Shown here: one piece after another, positions 36,626-48,900 of the stretch
How positions within the stretch are numbered: position 1 is the first letter of the stretch
Layout: each line of letters starts with the position of its first letter
Program-made: the position numbers and the translations under genes
NCBI RefSeq assembly: GCF_045679555.1
Contig: NC_092091.1
Coordinates: 71,989,107-72,053,106, forward strand
From: Salvelinus alpinus
Taxonomy: Eukaryota; Chordata; Actinopteri; Salmoniformes; Salmonidae
Length of the DNA stretch: 64,000 nt
Direction: 5' to 3'
Notes under the pieces: model-generated
The model's database searches: none
What the model saw: the letters and a program-made list of their open reading frames with translations, nothing else
Told to the model about the DNA's origin: nothing

Positions 36626-36962
36626 TGTAATACGTCTGTGTGTAGCTGGTGTAGATGAGTCAGGCGCAGGACAGCAGATAAGAGTAATGTACGCAATTTT
36701 ACTCAACAATAATCATAATACACGTCAAATAAATCCAAGGCCACAATAACGGACCGCAATACAATAAACAATCACTCACAAACAAAAATGGGGGAACAGA
36801 GGGTTAAATAATGAACAAGTAATTGGGGGATTGAAACCAGGTGTGTATGACAAGGACATAACAAATGGAAAATGAAAAGTGGATCGGCGATGGCTAGAAG
36901 GCCGGTGACGCCGAACGCCGCCCGAACAAGGAGAGGGACCGACTTCGGCGGAAGTAGTGACA
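36626..36962 (-). mobile_element. Solo LTR (Gypsy-like), 337 bp, inside the retrovirus, copy A
   Basis: Starts TGTAATACG and ends GTAGTGACA, flanked by the perfect 5-bp duplication ATCTG (36621-36625, 36963-36967). It is closely similar to the solo LTR at 27480 through the AACAAACA(A)ATGGGGGAAC and GGATCGGCGATGGCTAGAAG blocks. It sits just upstream of the integrase core. Confidence 0.88.
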
Positions 36963-36967
36963 ATCTG

Positions 36968-37700
36968 TGCAGCCCATAATGTTGGAAGAGCTACACCCAT
37001 TTCAGCTCACCCCACACCTGAGATGCCTTTCAGTCACTTGATGAGTATTGTCTGGTAATAGTGGACATGTTTTCTAAATGGATAGAATGTTTTCCATGCA
37101 GGCATGCGTCATCATCTACAGTATCTAAGGCACTAATGAGAGAAATTGTTCCCAGTTGGGGGATTCCGACAAAACTCTCAAGCGACAATGGCTCACATTT
37201 TGAAAATAATGTAATTAAGAGTTTATCTGAGTGTCTCACTGTTCATATCATCCGGCTAGTCGGGGCGCAGTAGAATGCGTCAACCAAACCGTGAAAACAA
37301 AGCTATGTAAAGTTATGGCTGAGCAAAGGCTGAGGAAAATTGTGGAGGAGACTCCTCTCCCATGGGTAGAGCCCATTGTTCTACTGGACTGTCACCCCAT
37401 GAAATACTTACAGGAAGGCCGATCAAGCACCTTGACCAGTGTGGACGAACAGATGGTGAAGTATATGATAGAACTTAAGAGCTGCCCTGTCCGAGCCAAA
37501 GGGAGGACAGCTGCATAAGATCTCCCCTGGCGACTGGATCGTGGTGAGGATCTCAGACGAAAGCACTGGCACCAACCTCGCTGGAGGGGACCATACCAAG
37601 TGCTGCTGACCACTCCGACTGCGGTCAAGATCGCTGAAAGGTACAACTGGATCCAAGGATCCCACTGCCGGAAGGTGGGCAACCCTGAGGACGATCAGAT
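36968..37700 (+). pseudogene. Retroviral integrase remnant, copy A
   Basis: VDMFSKWIECFP carries the first core Asp (codon 37064-37066), SSDNGSHF the second (37184-37186) and GAVECVNQTVK the Glu (37273-37275), matching a DD35E core. The spacing between the second Asp and the Glu crosses a frame break. A C-terminal block with [17 protein letters not shown]-type residues occurs near 37558-37610. Relative to copy B, about 32 bp are missing near 37411. Confidence 0.75.
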
Positions 37701-38252
37701 CTGAGGTGATGGCAGCAATTCACACTTTTCATCCTGGGACTGGACTGCTGCTCTGTTCAACAGGACAGATTGGTGTCAAAAGTGGGAGGGTAGGATTGAG
37801 TGGCAATGAACATTCTGACAATTCACCAGCTCAGCCCCATGACCCTCCCCCAATCTACTTTGATGAATGGATGTATTTTAGGTGCCTCAAACCAATGGAC
37901 AATGACATCGTGTTTGTGGACTGACACCTAAAACGGTGTCAGGGGTTTTTCCCCTGATGGCAATAAGACTTACTGACTGTAAAACTTTCAAGATGTTTCA
38001 TTCATCAATTGTTCCCTACACTGTTTATAAGGCCAATGTCTATCCCCCCACACTGTTTATAAGACCAATCACTGAGAGCTATGCAAATACTACAACTCCA
38101 AAAATGCGTGAACTGAACTGCAGATGAACGCCTGGCTTTAATTGTTCCTGATACTGTTGTTATTGATGTTATTCCTGAATCTTTCTCTTGGTGTGTGAGA
38201 TTCACTGGTTGTGGAATTGGGAGTGTTAGATAGCCACCTCTGTAAAAATGGG
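37701..38252 (+). pseudogene. Probable env-region remnant, copy A
   Basis: Between integrase and the 3' LTR only about 550 bp remain, with short open stretches and no recognisable surface or transmembrane glycoprotein motif. By position it is the env region, mostly deleted. Confidence 0.35.
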
Positions 38253-38693
38253 TGTAATGGGAAACGTTAATTGTATGTGTCCCCATAAATCAAATCAAAT
38301 CAAATTGTATTGTAGACCTTACAGTGAAATGCTTACTTACAAACCCTTAACCAACAATGCAGTTTTAAGAAAAATAAATGTTAAGTAAAAAATAAAAGTA
38401 ACACATAAATGAGTATGTGTCTGACCTTGTAATACTGTGTGAAACGGTCCTATTATAATCTCCTGTTCTTGGGAGTATCATCATGTGTTGCAAACCAGCT
38501 TGCACCTGCGTCTTTGTATAGATGAAGTCCCGCCCAAGAACAGGAAACTATAAAGATATGTGCTTATCACCCAATTTCTCGGAATTCAGACTGTCTTCAC
38601 TGTGCTGTGTAACTGTTCCCTCTGAGCTCAGAAATAAATAATCTTAGTTTGACTTAGTCTCCAGCAAATCCTTATTTTATAATATCCACAACA
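38253..38693 (+). repeat. 3' LTR of the endogenous retrovirus, copy A
   Basis: Begins TGTAATGGGAAACG just after a purine-rich stretch and ends TATCCACAACA. The distal part matches the 5' LTR remnant. A minus-strand LINE 3' tail (about 38286-38410, AATCAAATCAAATTGTATTG and GTGAAATGCTTACTTACAAA) is inserted near its start. Confidence 0.75.
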
Positions 38694-39046
38694 GTCAGCA
38701 AGAAAAAGGTGCTGATCGCGGACTACAGGAAATGGAGGCCGACAGCGGGTCGAGAGCTTCACGTTCCTTGGTGTCCTTTTGAAGAAAGCACGACAATGCC
38801 TCTTCCCCCTCAGGAGGCTGAAACTATTTTGGCATGGTCTCCCAGATCCTCAAAAAGTTCTACAGCGTCTTGACTGCATCACCCCTTGGTATGGCACATT
38901 CTTGGCATCCGACCGCAAGGCGCTACAGAGGGTAGTGCGTACGGTCCTGTACATCACTGAGGCAGAGCTCCTTGTCATCCATGACCTCTATACCAGGTGG
39001 TGTCAGAGGAAGGCCCTAAAAATTGTTAAAACACTCCAGCCACCCA

Positions 39047-39257
39047 AGTCATAGACTGTCCTCTCTACTACCGCATGGCAAGTCATAGACTGTCCTCTCT
39101 ACTACCGCATGGCAAGTCATAGACTGTCCTCTCTACTACCGCATGGCAAGTCATAGACTGTCCTCTCTACTACCGCATGGCAAGTCATAGACTGTCCTCT
39201 CTACTACCGCATGGCAAGCCATAGACTGTCCTCTCTACTACCGCACGGCAAGCCATA
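39047..39257. repeat. 34-bp tandem repeat inside LINE coding sequence, 6 copies
   Basis: AGTCATAGACTGTCCTCTC recurs at 39047, 39081, 39115, 39149, 39183 and 39217 (last unit AGCC), exactly 34 bp apart. A single unit is the expected LINE sequence at this spot, so it was amplified in place. Confidence 0.95.
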
Positions 39258-40043
39258 CCGATGCAGCAACTCTGGAACCAACAGGACCCTGAACAGCTTC
39301 TACCCCCAAGCCATAAGACTGAAAGAATACTTCATCCGGGACGTTATTGGTTAACTATTTAACTATCTGCATTGACCCTTTGTGTACTAACTCTTTTGAC
39401 TCATTCACTGCTGCTACTGTTTATTATTCTTCAAGTTGCCTTGTTACTTGACCCTTACACATATTTACACATCTACCTCAGTTACTTCGTACCACTGCAC
39501 ATCAACGCAGTACCCCGTGTATATAGCCAAGTTATCGTTTCTCATTGTGTATTTATTCCTTGTGTTATTTCTCTATTTTTCTCTCTCCATTGTTGAAAGG
39601 GGCCCTTAAGCATTTCACTGTTAGTCTAAACCTGTTGTTTACAAAGCATGTGACAAATAACATTTGATTTGAGTGTTAAGAGGAAATGACAGAACATTAT
39701 TCTGTCTCCTCTACTCTATCTCTGAACCGCTGGCCTGGGAGCAGCTAGGCTGTGATGCAAATCCGCATTCATCATCCTGCCACTGTCATCTTAGAGAGAG
39801 AAAGAGAGAAAGAGTGAAAGAGAGAGTGAAAGAGGGAGAGAAAGAGAGAGAGCGAGAGCAGATGTGTGTCTGTGTGTTGGAAGAGATAAGATGTTTTGTT
39901 AGTCCACAATCATGCATACTTATGTGACATAACATGATATGTCTGAGGCTACACATGTGTGTACCAATATGAGTGTGTGTATGAATCAAAATAGGTTCTG
40001 TGGACATGACTATCCCATGTCCCAAGACAAATCCTACAGCAGA

Positions 40044-40221
40044 GGTTCCCAAACTCGGTCCTGGGGCCCCCCCTGGGTGCACGTTGTGGTTTCTGCCCTA
40101 GCACTACACAGCTGATTCAAATCATCAAAGCTTGATCATGAGTAGGTTATTTGAATCAGCTGTGTAGTGCTAGGGCAGAAACCAAAACATGCACCCGGGG
40201 GGCCAGGATCCAGTTTGGGAA
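40044..40221. mobile_element. Palindromic MITE-like repeat, copy A
   Basis: GGTTCCCAAACTCGGTCCTG and its inverted partner ending CCAGTTTGGGAA bound arms CTGCCCTAGCACTACACAGC / GCTGTGTAGTGCTAGGGCAG around a short AT-rich centre. I recognise it as a common teleost hairpin repeat. Confidence 0.85.
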
Positions 40222-41369
40222 GAAGAAAGAGGGAGAGTTAGAAAGATGGCAAGAAAAAAGGGAAAGAAAAAGAGGGAGAAGAACAGAGGCTGGGCTTCCT
40301 TGTCATTTTCCCGTTCAATAACATGACATTGTTCACATAATGTGACACTGAAACAGACAATGAAAACGTGACATTTGATATGATCAAGTGGAGAACATTG
40401 GCGGCTATAAAAGCAAAGTGGAGCGAGTGTCTAACTGACAATGAAACTGACCCACGTTGTTTCACTCTGGTTTTAAATGCATGTTAGGCCCTGGCCTGGT
40501 GGCATTGTTGAGATTGAAGTCTCTTAAAATGACTACTCACTGTTGACCGTTTCATGTCATCTACAGTGCACTATATGTAACTGCCGTGGGGAACAAACCA
40601 ATGGCAGAACGGTTACACTGCTTCTCCCAAATAAAGACATTTAACGATGTCCACCGCTATTCTCATAACACTACTTGATTAATCGACCAAAGGCTATGGC
40701 CCAAAGTCATGTTATGTGGAGTCACCTTGTAAGTTTCTATGTCTAGATCTTCAACCGTTTTGTATGGATGCACAGAAAGCAGGAACACAGCTGGCGTACA
40801 ACAGGAAATAAAACTCAAAACAGATTTTGTCATTGGATAATATTGCCATTTTACAACAATCTTACAAACACATTGCATAAAATCTAAGAAAATATATATA
40901 TATTTATATATATCTTTAAATCATTATTAAAACACGTGGTTGTGTATTTACATACATGTGAATATGAATAAATAGCTTTTTCTTTTCTTAAATCAATGTA
41001 TCCACTTAATGCTTACAAAACATATTGTGTCCATATTGTTTGTAGTTGTATGTGTATGTGGTTGGACAGTTAAATATCATAACTTTAAACTCTCCCCAGT
41101 TTCCTTACTTTTGACCAAGACTCAAAAGAGACTGGGAACGGGATTCAAACAAACCACAAGTGATTGGATGGAGGCTGTATGAGGTCATCTTGCTGTGACA
41201 GAAGTGGGACATACTGGAGTCTTGTGAGGGTAAAATGAGTATAACATCCTAATCAAATAAACATCAGATTGGGTATACCAATCGTATATGATAAGTCTGT
41301 ATTGTTCAATAGAATTAAAAGCCTAAAATAAAAAAAATTGCGGTCGAATACTTTTCATGGTGATGCTAC
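40222..41369. other. Non-coding, no element recognised, copy A
   Basis: A purine-rich patch at 40222-40290 and an AT dinucleotide patch at 40892-40915. No coding or mobile feature is supported. It is nearly identical to 56750-57898. Confidence 0.4.
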
Positions 41370-41655
41370 CCCAGGGCAGTGAAGGGGACATTGTTTTACA
41401 TAAGGTGCCATCTTTTGGACGGGACGTTAAACGGGTGTCCTGACTCTGCGGTCATTAAAGATCCCATGGCACTTATCGTAGAGTAGGCTAAATCTGGCTA
41501 AATTCCCAATCTGGCCCTCATACCATCATGGTCACCTAATCATCCCCAGTTTACAATTGGCTCATTCATCCTCCCTCCTCTCCCCTGTAACTATTCCCCA
41601 CGTTGTTGATGTGAATGAGAATGTGTTCTGTTAACTTACCTGGTAAAATAAGTGA
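41370..41655 (+). mobile_element. SINE-type dispersed repeat, copy A
   Basis: AAGGTGCCATCTTTTGGACG, GATCCCATGGCACTTATCGT and TCCCAATCTGGCCCTCATAC are a sequence I recognise as a very common fish SINE-like repeat, ending AACTTACCTGGTAAAATAAG. The 5' RNA polymerase III promoter part is truncated. Confidence 0.65.
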
Positions 41656-42123
41656 TAGTGATTAGTGATTCAGCTCTGATAGACAAAGGATAAATACTGC
41701 ACTTTGTGGTAATATTACTTTATGTTACATTAGACCATGATTTCAGAGCAGGGAAATTGGCCACAACCTCAAAATGTAGAACGTACACATGACCATAGCA
41801 CTTCAAATTAAAAACTAGAAAGTCAACCCTGGAGCATTCTCAGATTCAGGATGTGTTTATAAAACAATATCGTTTTATTTTTCATTTTATTGGTATTGTT
41901 ATATACATGGCATAATTTTGTGCTTTTTTTTATCAAGAAAACATCAGAGGGAAAAAAAGAAGTGTACTTGAAGTCTGTGTAGAGATTTGGACAAGGCTTC
42001 AAGCCAAAGACAGTTTTCCAGTGAGTTAACGATGATCCACTGAAGAGGATGAGAACGTTGGAGGTGATGTGCTTTACCAACAATAGCAAAGGCACCTGTG
42101 TATCGCTTTCTTAGAAAAACAAA

Positions 42124-42186
42124 TCAGTCCACGCAAATCTCTCGGTTCAAGTTCGACCCGGCGCCGGCGCAACACTCATTCTCCAT
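42124..42186 (-). CDS. Candidate 63-nt terminal coding exon, copy A
   Basis: On the minus strand a polypyrimidine stretch and CAG acceptor (TTTTTCTATCGTTCTCAG) are followed by 20 codons, MENECCAGAGSNLNREICVD, then TGA. The stretch is GC-rich and Cys-containing, unlike its AT-rich surroundings. If real it is a last exon of a minus-strand gene whose upstream part lies to the right (compare 59685-59888). Protein not recognised. It is also duplicated at 58653-58715. A chance frame of this length is possible. Confidence 0.3.
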   Translation of the reverse strand: MENECCAGAGSNLNREICVD

Positions 42187-42339
42187 CTGAGAACGATAGA
42201 AAAATAGAAAAAAACGGAGAAAACAAATTGTCACTTTATATCGTTTTTTTGTTCCATCAAAATTTTGGAAGAAGGGGCTTTATCCCCAAGCCTCATTTTT
42301 CAAGGGATTCCTGATTTTTCTTCTTTGTTTGGGAGGACT

Positions 42340-42901
42340 GTGAGAGAGAGATGACGAAGGGAGGAGAAAGAGAGCAGGAGAGAGAACGACAGAGAGGGTT
42401 AGAGAAAGAAATAACAACTGACGGAAAGGAAGAGTAATACAAAGAAAGAAGGAAGAGGGGAAAAAGAAAGAGAGAGGGAGATGAGAAAGAGACAGAAAGA
42501 GAGAGGGAGATGAGAAAGAGACAGAAAGAGAGAGGGAGATGAGAGAGACAGAAAGAGAGAGGGAGATGAGAAAGAGACAGAAAGAGATGAGAAAGAGACA
42601 GAAAGAGAGAGGGAGATGAGAAAGAGACAGACAGAGAGAGGGAGATGAGAAAGAGACAGAAAGAGAGAGGGAGATGAGAAAGAGACAGAAAGAGAGAGGG
42701 AGATGAGAAAGAGACAGAAAGAGAGAGGGAGATGAGAAAGAGACAGACAGAGAGGAGAAAGAGACAGACAGAGAGGAGAGAGAGACAGAAAGAGAGAGGG
42801 AGATGAGAAAGAGACAGACATAGAGGAGAAAGAGACAGACAGAGAGGAGAAAGAGACAGAAAGAAAGGAGAAAGAGACAGAAAGAGAGGAGAAAGAGACA
42901 G
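42340..42901. repeat. AG-rich imperfect minisatellite ending at the assembly gap
   Basis: Units like GAGAAAGAGACAGAAAGAGA with GGGAGAT steps. The contig ends inside it. The counterpart at 58869-59475 differs in unit order. Confidence 0.93.
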
Positions 42902-43001
42902 NNNNNNNNNNNNNNNNNNNNNNNNNNNNNNNNNNNNNNNNNNNNNNNNNNNNNNNNNNNNNNNNNNNNNNNNNNNNNNNNNNNNNNNNNNNNNNNNNNN
43001 N
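42902..43001. other. Assembly gap, 100 N
   Basis: Exactly 100 N, a conventional placeholder for a gap of unknown size between two contigs. Confidence 0.99.
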
Positions 43002-43893
43002 CTCTAATGTTAAGGAAGTCTTGAGGCTTTGCTCACCTGAGTTAGAATAACTCATGATAAGCTGCAGACTATACTATTTACCAAGAGAATTTATCTCTAT
43101 TTTTCATAGCTATCTATTTACCACCACAAACCGAAGCTGGCACTAAGAACACATTCAACGAGATGAATAGGGCCATAAGTATTTATTTCTGAAGTAAAGA
43201 AAAAACTGATAAAAGAACACCTCACTGCACAAATGGGACTGTGAAGAGACAGCCATTTTATATATATTGTACTTAATTTGCACTGTACTACGTATTAGAC
43301 ATAGATATTGTGTGTATGTACTGATATGTAGGCTGTGGCGGGCCGTGACGTGTATGTATGTGTGATGTTTTAAATGTATGTATTTCAGTCCTTGACTGAT
43401 CATGTTCTGTACTATGTATTATGTCATGTTTCATTTGGACTCTACGGAGAGTAGTTGATGCTTTTGCAGAGGCTAATGGGGATCCTAAGAACAGACTAAT
43501 AAGCAAACAAGAAAATGCATACCCGGAGGCGGCACTTCTTGTGCCCGGTGATTTAAATGCAGGGAATGTTAAATCTGTTTTACCTCATTTTTACCAGCAT
43601 GCAATTAGAGGTAAAAACTCTAGATCACCTTTACTCCACACACAGAAATGCATAGAAAGTTCTCCCTCGCCCTCCATTTGGCAAATCTGACCATAACTCC
43701 ATCCTTCTGATTGGTGAATACAAGCAAAAACTGAAAACAGGACGTACCAGTGAACTCTGGTCAGAAGGAGGAAGTGGATGCTAGGCTGCAGGAAAGGTTT
43801 CACCAGCACAGACTGGAATATGTTCCGGGATTCATCCAATAACATCGAGGAGTTTCCCAAATCAGACGCCAGCCTAATTAATAAGTGCATCAA

Positions 43894-44236
43894 TGTAATG
43901 AGGTCTGTGTTTGTAACTTGTGTAGAGGAGTCAGGCGCAGGACAGCAGATATGAGTAAATAAACGTAATTTACTCAAAATAGACAAATATAGTACAGAAA
44001 AGCGAGCCCACATAACGGACCGTCTTACATACAAACAATTACTCACAAACAAACATGGGGGAACAGAGGGTTAAATAATGAACAAGTAACTGGGGGATTG
44101 AAACCAGGTGTGTAAGACAAAGACAAAACAAATGGAAAATGAGAAGTGGATCGGCGATGGCTAGAAGGCCGGTGTCGTCGACCGCCGAACGCCGCCCGAA
44201 CAAGGACAGGGACCGACTTTGGCGGAAGTCGTGACA
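43894..44236 (-). mobile_element. Solo LTR, copy B of 27480-27822
   Basis: Same TG...CA ends and same ATCAA duplication (43889-43893, 44237-44241) as copy A; it was therefore present before the two copies diverged. Confidence 0.88.
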
Positions 44237-44263
44237 ATCAACGACATTGTTCCCACGTGCTCC

Positions 44264-46742
44264 CGACAGAGTTCACTCTCATTCCAGTGCTTTTCTAAAG
44301 ACATTGGAATTCTCTTGGAACATTATTGAGGATTTATGTTAAAAACATCCTAAAGAATGATTCCATACATCGTTTGATATGTTTCTACGACCTGTAACGG
44401 AACTTTTCGAGTTTTTGTCTGGACCTAGTGCTCATGAAGATGGATTACTGGGATGAGCACGCTAACAACTAGTGGCTATTTGGACATAAATTATGGGACT
44501 TTATGGAACTTTATGGAACAAATCAGTCATTTATTGTCAAACTGGGATTCCTGGGAATGCATTCTGATGAAGATCATCAAAGGTAAGTGAATATTTATCA
44601 TGTTATTTCTAACTTCTGTGGACTCCAACATGGCGAAAATTTCTTTGGCTGGATTGGGCTCTGAGCGCGGTACCGACACTATGCTTTTTCCGTAACGTTT
44701 TTTTGAAATCTGACACAGCGGTTGCATTAAAGAGAAGTCTATCTTTAATTCTGTGAATAACACTTGTATCTTTTATCGATGTTTATTATGAGTATTTTTA
44801 GGGATTTCTGTGGCTATCTGCAAGATCACCGTATGTTTTGGAATCAAAACATTACTGCACGTAAACCGCGTGAATGTAAACTGAGATTTTTGGATATAAA
44901 TTTGCACATTATCGAACAAAACATACATGTATTGTGTAACATGATGTCCTATGAGTGTCATCTGATGAAGATCATCAAAGGTTAGTGATTCATTTTATCT
45001 ATATTTCTGCTCTTTGTGACTCCTATCTTTGTGAAAAAATGTCTGTGTGTTTTTTTGACTTGGCTCTGAACTAACATAATCATATATTGTGCTTTCACTG
45101 TAAAGCCTTTTTGAAATCGGACACGATGGGTAGATTAACAAGATGTTTATCTTTCATTTGCTGTATTGGACTTGTTAACTTCTTATGGCTGCAGGGTCAG
45201 TATTGAGTAGCTTGGATGAAAGGTGCCCAGAGGTGCCCATAGTAAACTGCCTGCTCCTCGGTCCTAGTTGCTAATATATGCATATTATTATTGGTATTGG
45301 ATAGAAAACACTCTGAAGTTTCTAAAACTGTTTGAATGATGTCTGTGAGTATAACAGAACTCATATGGCAGGCAAAAACCTGAGAAAAAATCCAAACAGG
45401 AAGTGGGAATTCTGAGGCTGGTCGATTTTCAACCAAGACCCTATTGAATTCACAGTGAGATATGGATGAGTTCACATCCTACGGCTTCCACTAGATGTCA
45501 ACAGTCTGTAGAACCTTCTCCCATGCCTCTACTGTGAAGTGGGGCCGAAGGAGACAGGAATTATTTAGGTCTATCATGACCTGACCATGCTCTGACCATG
45601 CGCATTCACATGAGAGGGAGCTATGTTCCATCGCACATCTGAAGTCAATGTAATTCTCCGGTTGGAACGTTATTCAAGATTTATGTTAAAAACATTCTAA
45701 AGATTGATTCAATACATCGTTTGACATGTTTCTACTGACTGTTACGGAACTTTTGGACATTTCGTCTGCTTTTAGTGAACGCGCTTCCTGACGTTGGATT
45801 TGTTTACCAAACACGCTAACAAAAATAGCTATTTGGACATAAATGATGGACATTACTGAACAAAACAAACAATTCTTGTGGAAGTGGGAGTCCTGGGAGT
45901 GCATTCCTACGAAGATCAGCAAAGGTAAGTGAAGATTTATAATGTTTTTTATGAGTTTTGTTGACTGCACAATTTGGCGGGTAACTGTATGGCTTGCTTT
46001 TGTGGCAGAACGCTGTCCTCAGATTATTGAATATTGTGCTTTTGCCATAAAGCTTTTTGAAATCTGACACAGCGGTTGCATTAAGAACAAGTGTATCTTT
46101 AATTCTATGTAAAACATGTATCTTTCATCAAAGTTTATGATGAGTATTTATGTTATTTGATGTGGCTCTCTGCAATTTCTCCGGATATTTAGGAGGCATT
46201 TCTGAACATGGTGCCAATGTAAACTGAGGTTTTTGGAAATAAATATGAACTTTATCGAACAAAACATATATGTATTGTGTAACATGAAGTCCTATGAGTG
46301 TCATCTGATGAAGATAATCAAAGGTTAGTGATTCATTTTATCTCTATTTCTGCTTTTGTGACTCCTGTCTTTGGCTGGGAAAATGATTGTGTTTGTCTGT
46401 GATGTTGCGTTGACCTAACATAATCGTTTGTGTTCGTCTAAAAGCCTATTTGAAATTGTACACTTTCTGGTGGGATTAACAACAAGATTACCTTTAAAAT
46501 GGTATAAAATACATGTATGTTTGAGGAATTCATTTTATTAGTGAGATTTCTGTTGTTTGAATTTGGTCCTTGCACTTTCACTGGCTGTTGTCATATCATC
46601 CCGTTAACGGGATTGCAGCCATAAGAAGTTTTCATGTGTGAAAGTTAGATTTCCCCAAAATATTTTTGAATTTCCCGCGCTGCCTTTTCAGAGGAATGTT
46701 GTCGAGGGGTTCTGCTAGCGGAACGCCTGCGCTAGAAAGGTT
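44264..46742. mobile_element. Nested TTAA-target elements, copy B
   Basis: Counterpart of 27849-30332. The nested element runs from 45179 (after TTAA at 45175-45178) to 46628, and the outer right end is followed by TTAA at about 46741. No coding capacity. Confidence 0.6.
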
Positions 46743-47544
46743 AAAAGGCTGGTCATGGCTGACATCAACACCGAATCCCAGACACTGAGTACCTGTGATT
46801 CCAATTCGCATACCATCCCAACAGATCAACAAGAAACAGGAAACTATAAAAGATATTTGCTTACCACCCAATGCTTCGGAATTCAGACTGTCTACACTGC
46901 ACTGTGTAACTGTTGCCTCTGAGCTCATAAATAAATCATCTTAGTATGACCTGGTACTCCAGCAAATCCTTATTTTATCATTTACACCACAATTTGTCAC
47001 CCGTGACGTGACTGCCATATTGTTGACCTGCGGCTCCTGCGGCTCCGAGGGTAAATCTGCTGGCAGTGTCTGAGGGTAAATTCCTAGGAACGGAGATACT
47101 CGTCCTGACGTCCACAGGAGTTGAGGGTCAGCGATCGCTCAGTCAATGTTTTCCTCAGCTGGTATGTCATCATTGGAAGAGTTCTCAATGAATGAAATCC
47201 CTTTGTGCTAAGTGATAGAGAAAATGATAATTGAAAAAGAGGAAATGTGTATTCCTAGATCACTTTGCGCTAAGTGATCGTAGAGCATTCTCTATCCGCA
47301 TAGTGCGATGCGCGTGGACCGGTTATGTTAGACTAGAATCTCAGGTTAAGGATAGCCTTATTAACCAGTGGACATGAATAGCTTTTCTGATACAGTTGAA
47401 ACTAAGTATCATAGCAAAGCTGTGTTTGCTTTTTATGTGAGTAAGATACCAATTTGGATTAGTTCTCCAGTGGTTCAACAACAAATTAGGGATTATTTTA
47501 GCAGCAATTACATGGTTTAGGTTGTAGGAACTGATCCCTCCTCC

Positions 47545-47740
<196 letters not shown>

Positions 47741-48274
47741 TAGGAACTCAAGATGGGATGATCCTGGAGAAGAAAAGTGTTCTCCCGGCCACCACATGCT
47801 ACACAGGCCCATTGAAGGTGATGGTAAGCAAATGGGGTCCGAGTGTTGCCGAGGACGTGTCACAATGGCACCGCTGAACGATTGGAGATTTTCCCGAACA
47901 AGCTGGGCACCATCGGTGTGGTTAAATTGAAATTAGTCCCACAACAGTTGGAGAAAGTAGGGAAAGACAAGAAAAATAATATACGCTGGGATCATTTTCG
48001 AAATTGTGAAATTGAAGCAGAGACAAGGACAGAGAGAGAGAGGAAAAGTGCAGAGGGAACCCAGAAATGAAAGTCCTGAAGAAAAGAAATGCAAAGCAAG
48101 TGGGAACAGACGTAAAGATGAACTGTATCAACATCATCCACCACCCAATGCTCCCCCACCTCAACCAACAGCTACGCTACCACCTCCACACCCAGGACCC
48201 CCAGCAGCAGGAGTGGGGGCTGTGGGGGCAGACAGCGGAGAAACTGAGGAAGACGAAGAAGAAAAAGACACGCC

Positions 48275-48900
48275 TCTGACCACACACACTGAGTTCCAGA
48301 GTAGAATACCAACTCCTCTGACCACCACACACTGAGTTCCAGAGAAGAATACCAACTCCTCTGACCACCACACACTGAGTTCCAGAGCAGGAATACCAAC
48401 TCCTCTGACCACCACACACTGAGTTCCAGAGTAGAATACCAACTCCTCTGACCACCACACACACTGAGTTCCAGCAGGGATAGAATACCAACTTCTCTCT
48501 GACCACCACACACACTGAGTTCCAGAGTAGAATACCAACTCCTCTGACCACCACACACTGAGTTCCAGAGTAGAATACCAACTCCTCTGACCACCACACA
48601 CTGAGTTCCAGAGTAGAATACCAACTCCTCTGACCACCACACACTGAGTTCCAGAAGTAGAATACCAACTCCTCTGACCACCACACACACTGAGTTCCAG
48701 AGTAGAATACCAACTCCTCTGACCACCACACACTGAGTTCCAGAGTAGAATACCAACTCCTCTGACCACCACACACACTGAGTTCCAGAGTAGAATACCA
48801 ACTCCTCTGACCACACACACTGAGTCCCAGAAGCAGCAATACCAACTCCTCTGACTACCACACACACTGAGTCCCAGAGTAGAATACCAAACCCTGACCA
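48275..48900. repeat. 43-45-bp minisatellite inside gag, copy B
   Basis: Same unit as 31833-32450, with small insertions in several units (GCAGG, GCAGGGAT, AAGCAGC variants) not present in copy A. Confidence 0.92.

Noticed and set aside
38779-39054. Independent gene encoding a 91-residue protein
   Set aside because: It is the C-terminal reverse transcriptase block of the LINE, matched by the antisense copy at 63.0-63.17 kb.
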